Notes under the pieces: model-generated
What the model was told of the DNA's origin: nothing
What the model saw: only the letters and a program-made list of their open reading frames with translations
Database searches by the model: none
Part shown: piece after piece, positions 13,747 to 19,194 of the stretch
Layout of the letters: every line of letters begins with the position of its first letter
Numbering within the stretch: the first letter of the stretch is position 1
NCBI GenBank assembly: GCA_002399445.1
Contig: DHDR01000031.1
Coordinates: forward strand, 90,084-112,975
DNA: 22,892 bases
Reading direction: 5' to 3'
DNA from: Ruminococcaceae bacterium UBA4871
GTDB lineage: Bacteria; Bacillota; Clostridia; Oscillospirales; Acutalibacteraceae
Made by a program: the position numbers and the translations under genes

Positions 13747-14592
13747 TTGGCAAACACTATTGACCTTGTAACAAAATTTCAGCCTTATGTTGATGAAAAA
13801 TTCAGCACAGAGAGCAAAACGAGCCTTATTACCAATCAGGACTTTAACTGGACAGGCGCACACAGCGTAAAGGTTTATAAAGTTTCTACTTCCGGTATGA
13901 ACGACTATGACAGAGCAGGCACCGGCAGCAATGCGAGCCGGTTCGGTACAGTCGCCGGGCTGGATGCAACTACACAGGAAATGATGCTGAAGAAAGACCG
14001 CAGTTTCACCTTTGCCATTGACAAGCTGGACACAGACGAAACAGCACAGCAGCTTTCCGCAGCGGAAGCACTGGCGCGGCAGGAACGCGAAGTTGTTATT
14101 CCCGAGGTTGACAGCTATGTATTCGGCGTAATGTGCGGCAATGCAGGTAACAAGCCCGCAGCCACTGCACTGACCAGCAGCAATATTTATACCGAGATTC
14201 TGAAAGCTAGTGAAGCACTGGACACTGCAGAAGCCCCGGAAGCAGGCCGCGTTATTATCGTGACACCGGCTGTGTACGCTTTGATGAAGCAGTGCAAGGA
14301 CATTACCATGGAAACCGACATTGGCAGCGATATGCGATTGAAAGGCGTTATCAGTAATCTGGACGGTGCAAACGTTCTGAAAGTACCGGCGAACAGACTG
14401 CCGGCAGATTTTGGCTTTATGCTCTGCCACCCGGTCGCTACCGTGGCACCGGTAAAACTGGAAGACTACCGCATTCATGCAGACCCGCCGGGCATTTCCG
14501 GCAGTCTGGTAGAGGGCAGGATTTGTTATGATGCTTTTGTACTGGACAACAAAAAGGGTGCAATCTACTATCAGGCTGTAACAACGGCTTAA
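13747..14592 (+). CDS. Major capsid protein (HK97-fold type, phage)
   Basis: 281 residues, TTG start at 13747 with the moderate site AAAGGGCG (13731-13738). Seen: N-terminal LVTKFQPYVDEKF, then KVYKVSTSGMNDYDR, the KDRSFTFAIDKLDTDET block, AALARQEREVVIPEVDSYVF-like text with the PEVD motif, and a C-terminal beta-rich part with AFVLDNKKGAIYY. This matches the major capsid family common in clostridial siphophages, at near-normal length and with no internal stop. Role: shell of the procapsid, made with the scaffold upstream. That it appears without portal or terminase is the odd point: the element either forms capsids for its own genome with borrowed packaging or perturbs helper capsids. Confidence 0.85.
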   Translation: MANTIDLVTKFQPYVDEKFSTESKTSLITNQDFNWTGAHSVKVYKVSTSGMNDYDRAGTGSNASRFGTVAGLDATTQEMMLKKDRSFTFAIDKLDTDETAQQLSAAEALARQEREVVIPEVDSYVFGVMCGNAGNKPAATALTSSNIYTEILKASEALDTAEAPEAGRVIIVTPAVYALMKQCKDITMETDIGSDMRLKGVISNLDGANVLKVPANRLPADFGFMLCHPVATVAPVKLEDYRIHADPPGISGSLVEGRICYDAFVLDNKKGAIYYQAVTTA

Positions 14593-14604
14593 CAACCATT
14601 GCAG

Positions 14605-14638
14605 GGGGCGTGTGGGCTTTCCATACGTCCCTATTTTT
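14605..14638 (+). terminator. Terminator after the capsid gene
   Basis: 11-bp stem, GGGGCGTGTGG (14605-14615) with CCATACGTCCC (14621-14631), two G-U pairs, 5-nt loop, then TATTTTTA. It lies between the capsid gene and the next small gene and would limit expression of the genes that follow unless read through. Confidence 0.7.
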
Positions 14639-14656
14639 ATAGGACGGTGAAATTAT

Positions 14657-14944
14657 ATGGATAGAATTGACAGGCTTATGACCGCTGTTAAGCGGTTACG
14701 GTCAAATATTGTTTTATTACTGGATGGTGAAAGCACAGACTTTGAGGAACGCCTTGCAACGGCACAGGATGGAACCATTGTTATTATTGATGACATAACC
14801 GCCGAAATGGCAGCACATCCTCCAATTTATTTTAATGGTGATCCACTACCGCCGCGCCTTAAAAGTGCACCTGCTCCCCGCAAGAAGCGCAAGAAAGAAC
14901 GCAAAAAAGATAATCTGCCAAGCAGTAACCCGCACTGCATCTGA
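14657..14944 (+). CDS. Unknown protein with a highly basic tail, 95 residues
   Basis: ATG at 14657 after AGGACGGTG (14641-14649). N-terminal helix (MDRIDRLMTAVKRLRSN), a mixed middle (VLLLDGESTDFEERLATAQD) and a strikingly basic C-terminus, PAPRKKRKKERKKDN, at about residues 72-86, typical of nucleic-acid or acidic-partner binding. Not recognised. Between the capsid and sigma genes, it could bind DNA or RNA during packaging, but nothing shows that directly. Confidence 0.6.
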   Translation: MDRIDRLMTAVKRLRSNIVLLLDGESTDFEERLATAQDGTIVIIDDITAEMAAHPPIYFNGDPLPPRLKSAPAPRKKRKKERKKDNLPSSNPHCI

Positions 14945-14959
14945 TTGTGAGGTGATATT

Positions 14960-15172
14960 TTGGCAAAGTTACGTTTAAAAATGACGACTGCAAAGGAAAT
15001 TCGCCGGGCTATGAACCGCGTTTCAAACATGGCCTTGAATGGCGAAATAGAAGCGAAGCAGGCGAACGCAATCATTTATGCAGCTAATACCTGTTTGAAC
15101 TCTATCCGGACGGATGAACAAGAAAAGCGCATTGACGAATTAGAGAAAATCATCAACGACCAAGTGAATTAA
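14960..15172 (+). CDS. Small helical phage-type protein, 70 residues
   Basis: TTG start at 14960 after GTGAGGTG (14947-14954). Seen: KEIRRAMNRVSNMALNGEI, NAIIYAANTCLNSIRTDEQE and KRIDELEKIINDQ, all helical, ending in a short coiled coil. Very similar small proteins occur beside terminase or sigma genes in clostridial prophages, but their function is not known to me. The start overlaps an exact copy of the origin iteron core TGGCAAAGTT (14961-14970), which may be chance because TTGGCAAAG also encodes the common start Met-Ala-Lys. The sigma gene follows after 13 bp. Confidence 0.7.
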   Translation: MAKLRLKMTTAKEIRRAMNRVSNMALNGEIEAKQANAIIYAANTCLNSIRTDEQEKRIDELEKIINDQVN

Positions 15173-15185
15173 AGGAGCGTTTAGC

Positions 15186-15923
15186 ATGGCAAGTAATGAA
15201 GAATTAGCCTTACAGGCACAGCAGGGCGACAGTGAAGCCACAGAAGCCCTATGGGAAGCGGTCAAGAAGTTATGCTATAAAATAGCAGCCGATTTTTTTA
15301 ATCATTACACATCGTCCTGCACCGCTTCCGGCATTACACTGGACGACCTGCAGCAAGAAAGTTTCTTTGCTATGCTGAACGCTGCAAAAGCATTTAACCC
15401 GGACAAAGGCTATAAATTCACTACTTACTTACGTTATCCGCTGCAAAACTGCTTTAAAGCCCTTGCAGGTATCAAAAGTGGTACTGCACCCCGACCATTG
15501 AATGGCGCTGGCAGTCTGGACAAACCGCTGGATGATTCGGACGAAAATAGCAGTACACGCGGCGACTTGATACCGGACCCGGCAGCAGAAGCAGCTTTTC
15601 AAGATGCAGAACAGGCAGAGTTCGAACGGCAGCTTCACACTGTAATGGCCGCCGTCCTATCCTCTCTGCCTGACCGAGAGCGTGGGGTTATTATCCTGCA
15701 TCACTTGAATGGTGTAACCTATAAAGACGTAGGAAAGCGGCTGGGCATATCTGCTGAACGTATTCGGCAACTATGCGCAAAAGGCTTGCGTCTGCTTAGA
15801 TACCCACAAAGAAGCCGTCTACTACTGTCCTTTGTGGACTATGGTCGGTCATACGGCGGCACTGGGTTTCAGGCATGGAAACGCAGCGGTTCAGTTGAGG
15901 AAAGGCTTGTGGAACGCGCATGA
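15186..15923 (+). CDS. Sigma-70 family factor of phage type
   Basis: 245 residues, ATG at 15186 after AAAGGAGCG (15171-15179). Seen: sigma region 2 about residues 10-95 (LDDLQQESFFAMLNAAKAFN, DKGYKFTTYLRYPLQ), a polar linker, and region 4 about 160-205 (LPDRERGVIILHHLNGVTYK, DVGKRLGISAERIRQL), followed by a basic tail ending SVEERLVERA that also occurs in clostridial prophage sigma factors. No region 1.1 or 3. It likely directs polymerase to late promoters of the element or its helper. It is last in the rightward run, after the capsid gene; in most prophages known to me such genes precede the packaging genes. Its target sequence cannot be told from this window. Confidence 0.85.
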   Translation: MASNEELALQAQQGDSEATEALWEAVKKLCYKIAADFFNHYTSSCTASGITLDDLQQESFFAMLNAAKAFNPDKGYKFTTYLRYPLQNCFKALAGIKSGTAPRPLNGAGSLDKPLDDSDENSSTRGDLIPDPAAEAAFQDAEQAEFERQLHTVMAAVLSSLPDRERGVIILHHLNGVTYKDVGKRLGISAERIRQLCAKGLRLLRYPQRSRLLLSFVDYGRSYGGTGFQAWKRSGSVEERLVERA

Positions 15924-15937
15924 ATGGCATTGTATAT

Positions 15938-16159
15938 GGGGTAACGTTTTGTGACCCCCTAGATTCGATCTAGTTACTCTTTCGGCTTATTTTGTTGCGA
16001 CGAATTTCGTCGGCACAAAGAAATTTGAAGAGCCCAAAATTGGGCGCTTGATGAAGAAATCATCAGAACTCAATTTTGAGTTTTAAACAATCCAATTTTG
16101 GATTCAGTTGTTTCAAAATGTTGAAACAATGAAAAAATCTAACGAACGCAAAATTGCGT
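15938..16159. repeat. Array of short distinct hairpins between sigma gene and attachment site
   Basis: Nine successive inverted repeats (arms; loop): 15938-15958 (GGGGTAAC, 5-nt loop, one mismatch); 15959-15973 (CTAGAT; TCG); 15998-16012 (CGACGA; ATT, with TTTGT/ACAAA outer pairing); 16032-16045 (GCCCAA; AA); 16049-16065 (TGATGA; AGAAA); 16067-16082 (AACTCAA; TT); 16089-16104 (AATCCAA; TT); 16108-16129 (TTGTTTCAA; AATG); 16146-16159 (ACGCAA; AA). Outer stem bases differ in each while pairing is exact in all but the first, and five of the last six share the centre CAA-WW-TTG or a near form. No open frame fits. The pattern suggests selection on structure, as RNA or extruded DNA, but its role is unknown. 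Confidence 0.8.
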
Positions 16160-16175
16160 CGAGTGACTTTTCCGT

Positions 16176-16195
16176 TGGGGTGCAAAATGGGGTAC
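16176..16195 (+). repeat. Right integrase arm-site candidates
   Basis: TGGGGTGC (16176-16183) and TGGGGTAC (16188-16195), 12 bp apart, in the same orientation and spacing as the two inner left-end copies (6923-6942). They lie 47-67 bp from the attachment core, where arm-type sites of tyrosine integrases are expected. Confidence 0.65.
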
Positions 16196-16202
16196 AATGG
16201 CA

Positions 16203-16233
16203 TAAAAATATTGCTAAGGCCGCATGCCTAAGC
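16203..16233 (-). terminator. Element-supplied terminator for tRNA-Leu
   Basis: On the minus strand: GCTTAGGC (16233-16226), 5-nt loop, GCCTTAGC (16220-16213), one mismatch, then AATATTTTTATG. It starts 10 bp beyond the CCA end of the tRNA gene and so can replace the native terminator left behind at 6726-6782. Confidence 0.6.
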
Positions 16234-16242
16234 GATTTCTTT

Positions 16243-16325
<83 letters not shown>

Positions 16326-16349
16326 ATATTGGGCATATAAAACACCCCT

Positions 16350-16378
16350 ATTATACGCAATTTTTCACAAAAACGCAA
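16350..16378 (-). promoter_or_regulatory. tRNA-Leu promoter
   Basis: On the minus strand: TTGCGT (16378-16373), 17-bp spacer, TATAAT (16355-16350), placed 25 bp before the tRNA's 5' end. The -35 lies four bases past the stop codon of the hemerythrin gene. Confidence 0.7.
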
Positions 16379-16381
16379 GTT

Positions 16382-16786
16382 TTACTTTTGGGCAGCACGA
16401 ATATGTGCCGCAACCTTCACATCCTCACGCTTAATGTGATTAATAAGCCACTCAGCAATGCTTCGGTTCACCTTTGCCACCAAAGAAATCGTTGCCCCTT
16501 CATTTTCATATTCCAAAATAATATTATGTACTGTTTTTTTAAATCCCTCATGGTATTTCTTATGATTTACATAATCCGGGTAATGATATTGAAGCTGTAA
16601 TTTTTCTTCATGGGCAAAATGACGACTTACATAATCACTTAAAAAATCCAGCGTTTTCTTGATTTCCGAGCGGCCTTTTCCCTTTGCACATGCATCCAAA
16701 AGAGTATTGATTTCCCGAATCAATTCTTTATGTTCAGAATCAATTGTTACATTTCCAGTCTCAAGATCCTTTGTCCATTGATACAT
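16382..16786 (-). CDS. Bacteriohemerythrin
   Basis: 134 residues from ATG at 16786, preceded by AAAGGAAG. The longer frame to 16834 adds basic residues without a site. Seen: all seven di-iron ligands of the family, H19 (DSEHKEL), H56 and E60 (HFAHE), H75 and H79 (HKKYH), H117 and D122 (HIKRED). Length is that of a single-domain bacteriohemerythrin. Role: reversible O2 binding at a di-iron centre in the cytoplasm, in anaerobes probably oxygen sensing, transport or scavenging; also reported with iron or NO responses. It stands alone, with the PLP-enzyme gene upstream and the tRNA downstream on the same strand. Confidence 0.93.
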   Translation of the reverse strand: MYQWTKDLETGNVTIDSEHKELIREINTLLDACAKGKGRSEIKKTLDFLSDYVSRHFAHEEKLQLQYHYPDYVNHKKYHEGFKKTVHNIILEYENEGATISLVAKVNRSIAEWLINHIKREDVKVAAHIRAAQK

Positions 16787-16884
16787 ATTCTTAGCTTCCT
16801 TTCTGCTTTTTCTCCATCTTAGCCTAACTTGCATTCAAAAGCAACCGGATTCGAGAATTGTTTTCATAATATTAATAATTATTA

Positions 16885-18153
16885 TTAAATTATACCCTTT
16901 TCGAGCATGGACTGTGCCGCAAGCATTGCTCCCAGTCGTCCACTGTGAAAGTTTAAACCGCCCTGCATCCATGCAGCCCACGGTGCACGTAAAGGTGCAT
17001 CTGCAGAAAGTTCAATGGAAGCACCGAGGGTAAATGCCCCCGCAGCCATAATAATTGGGCAGTCATAGCCAGGCATATCCCACGGTTCCGGTACTACGAA
17101 AGAATCCACCGGAGCACCTTTCTGCACACCTTGACAGAATGCAATCAGTGCTTCCCGATTCCGAAGGAGAACTGCCTGAATAATATCTGCACGCGGTTCA
17201 TTCCAGCGCGGTGTCACTTCATAACCCAGCTCCTCAAACAGTGCCGATGTAAATACGGCTGTTTTCAGAGCCTCCCCTGTCACATGAGGTGCATGGAACG
17301 CACCCATGAACAGTTCTCGGTTATTACCAAGCGTACACCCAATTTCTCTTCCTGTCCCCGGTGTTGTCAAACGGTAAGCACAACTTTCCACCAAATCTTT
17401 TCGGCCTGCAATATATCCTCCTGTCGGGGCAATACCGCCTCCCGGATTCTTAATCAGAGAACCCGCCATCAAATCTGCTCCGTGGGAAACCGGTTCATCT
17501 TTCTGTACAAATTCACCATAGCAATTGTCGACCATCACAATACAATCCGGCGCTTTCTTTTTTGCAATCTGTGCTATCTTTTCAATGTCCTCTACAAACA
17601 GGGATGGACGCAGACTGTACCCGCGGCTCCGCTGGATGTAGACCATTTTGATCCCCGGCCGCACTGCATTTTCAATTGCTTTCAAATCAGGGGTTCCATC
17701 TTTCTTGAGGTCAACTTGCTCATAATAAATCTTATATTCTTTAAGGGAACCATTCCCATCCCCGGTCAGACCGATAACACTCTGTAACGTATCATATGGA
17801 ATTCCAGTAACCGACAGCATGGTATCCCCCGGGCGCAGCACACCAAAAAGCGCAACCGTAAGGGCATGTGTACCGGAGACAAAATTATACCGTACCAACG
17901 CATCCTCTGCGCCTAGCGCGCGGGCATAAACGCGGTCTAATGCGTCCCTGCCGCGGTCACCATAGCCATAGCCGGTACTGGCAACGAAATGGCTTTCGCT
18001 CACCCCGCAAGCAATAAATGCCGCCAGCATTTTCTGCTGATTATAATCTGTGATATCCTCAATCCGTGCAAATGCCGGAGCTGCCTTTCTTAAAGCATCA
18101 TCTGCTGCATTAGTGATTTTTCGGTCAATCTTAAAATAAGGGTAAATCTGCAA
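16885..18153 (-). CDS. PLP-dependent methionine gamma-lyase / aluminium-resistance family protein
   Basis: 422 residues from TTG at 18153 with AAGGAGA about 10 bases upstream. Seen: fold-type I PLP enzyme with NFVSGTHALTVALFG (cofactor phosphate site, S93-H97 area), VMVDNCYGEFV (D209, pyridine-nitrogen contact), and the Schiff-base lysine K235 in SLIKNPGGG; the C-terminal LNFHSGRLGAMLAA block is typical of the family (Pfam Met_gamma_lyase, formerly aluminium resistance protein). Family members are annotated as cysteine or methionine lyases, but the true substrate in most species is unproven. In many Bacillota this gene sits near miaA/hfq; here it does not. Confidence 0.9.
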   Translation of the reverse strand: MQIYPYFKIDRKITNAADDALRKAAPAFARIEDITDYNQQKMLAAFIACGVSESHFVASTGYGYGDRGRDALDRVYARALGAEDALVRYNFVSGTHALTVALFGVLRPGDTMLSVTGIPYDTLQSVIGLTGDGNGSLKEYKIYYEQVDLKKDGTPDLKAIENAVRPGIKMVYIQRSRGYSLRPSLFVEDIEKIAQIAKKKAPDCIVMVDNCYGEFVQKDEPVSHGADLMAGSLIKNPGGGIAPTGGYIAGRKDLVESCAYRLTTPGTGREIGCTLGNNRELFMGAFHAPHVTGEALKTAVFTSALFEELGYEVTPRWNEPRADIIQAVLLRNREALIAFCQGVQKGAPVDSFVVPEPWDMPGYDCPIIMAAGAFTLGASIELSADAPLRAPWAAWMQGGLNFHSGRLGAMLAAQSMLEKGII

Positions 18154-18296
18154 AGCCAGTAGTCTCCTTCTTGATGTACAATCTCATTTATATGTTGATT
18201 TTATTTGCTGTAAATCATGAAATACCTGTTGAAAAAGAGGTGGATGTATGGAAGGATAAGTCAGTTGTTTTAACGGCGGAAGGGAATCCCGCAAAA

Positions 18297-18416
18297 TTAC
18301 AGCGCCAATCTCACTTTATGCCGCACCAAAAGCCATTTTCCCAGCTCCCGTGCGGCTATAACGACAAAACGTATTTCTTTTGTACCGGTTTTATGAAAAT
18401 ATTCAACTTTTGCCAC
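18297..18416 (-). pseudogene. Truncated Nudix hydrolase, N-terminal fragment
   Basis: From GTG at 18416, overlapping the end of the GNAT-like gene by 14 bp, a 39-codon frame reads MAKVEYFHKTGTKEI, RFVVIAARELGKW and LLVRHKVRLAL before TAA. This is the start of MutT/YtkD-like Nudix proteins up to the (V)RHKER strand, just before the GG and Nudix-box part should begin. No Nudix box is found in any frame of 18154-18297. Either the gene was cut by a deletion or it decayed. Third member of the M42-GNAT operon. Confidence 0.5.
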
Positions 18417-19194
18417 TTGATACTTTCTTTCCAAAAACCAAATTTGTAAGGGGAGTCTGTACCACTCTACCACATACAGAAAAGCCCATTTGCTCATAAT
18501 GTTTTCTCAAGTATTTCCCACACAGCAGCAAAGTCCGCTGTTTTCCTGCTTTCTCTGTTAAGGCGGAAAGCACACTGGAAAACATTTTGCTTCCCCGCAC
18601 TGCCGGTAATGCGGCGCCGGAAAAGAGCAGTGCCTGTTTGGGTGACAAATCTGCCGCTGCACAAGCACAAAGGGCATGATTCTTCTGGGCACCGGCGGCT
18701 AAAACTGCACGGTGCCGAATACGGTGGCTCATATCCAGATAGAACGACTCAAACGGTGGAACAGAAAAATCCGGCAATGCACAGGCAGCTAAAAGCCTGT
18801 ACATATCCGAAAGGCAAAGGTCATGATCTGTCTGGTTCGAGGAAGCAAAACACAGATCTTTTTCCTGTGCAGGAATATCCCCCTGCAATTCCATTTCCAA
18901 ACTGGAATTCGTAAAAGAAAAATGCAGCCGGCAGGCATTTTCTTCCCGGCACAGCAGCGTATCTGCACGAATACAGGATAAAAATTCCCGCAGTTCCTCC
19001 CGATCGTCAGCATCAACTGTTCCGCACAACACAGCCGTACCGTCCTGCAGACGTATCGCAAAACCATTGCCGCACCAAAAGCGAACGGCTGCAGTGCGGA
19101 ACCCGTATGCAGCCGCCGAAGAAATCACGCTGCAGCCTAAAGCATCACAGTCAAATGCCTCAAGTTCTGTCATGTGGGAAACCGCACGTATCAT
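18403..19194 (-). CDS. GNAT-like acetyltransferase family protein, divergent
   Basis: 263 residues; ATG at 19194 overlaps the stop of the M42 gene (ATGA), so translation is coupled. Seen: an N-terminal half (MTELEAFDCDALGCSV..., FWCGNGFAIRLQDGTAVLCG) without a clear domain; a C-terminal half with SHRIRHRAVLAAGAQKN, ACAAADLSPKQALLFSG, LPAVRGSKMFSSVLSALTEK and YLRKHYEQMGFSVCGRV, which follows the strand-helix order of GNAT folds, including an RGxxxx loop for acetyl-CoA and a final YEQMGF. The A-site consensus is weak, so activity is uncertain. Substrate unknown; similar proteins in Oscillospiraceae also follow peptidase genes. Confidence 0.6.
   Translation of the reverse strand: MIRAVSHMTELEAFDCDALGCSVISSAAAYGFRTAAVRFWCGNGFAIRLQDGTAVLCGTVDADDREELREFLSCIRADTLLCREENACRLHFSFTNSSLEMELQGDIPAQEKDLCFASSNQTDHDLCLSDMYRLLAACALPDFSVPPFESFYLDMSHRIRHRAVLAAGAQKNHALCACAAADLSPKQALLFSGAALPAVRGSKMFSSVLSALTEKAGKQRTLLLCGKYLRKHYEQMGFSVCGRVVQTPLTNLVFGKKVSSGKS

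Noticed and set aside
13741..14595. 284-codon open frame antisense to the capsid gene
   Set aside because: Cysteine- and histidine-rich shadow typical of the complement of a coding gene; the plus-strand frame encodes a recognisable capsid protein with scaffold context.
15938..16159. CRISPR array as explanation of the repeated palindromes
   Set aside because: Repeats differ in sequence, have no constant repeat/spacer pattern, and no cas gene is present.
15938..16159. Known large phage RNAs (GOLLD, ROOL) near a tRNA
   Set aside because: The interval is too short and the simple serial hairpins do not resemble those ornate folds.
7032..16242. Complete prophage
   Set aside because: No terminase, portal, tail, lysis or other morphogenesis genes, and only about 9.5 kb between matching attachment sites.
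18171..18449. 92-codon plus-strand frame between the PLP enzyme and GNAT-like genes
   Set aside because: No ribosome binding site or family match, and it is antisense to the Nudix-like fragment.
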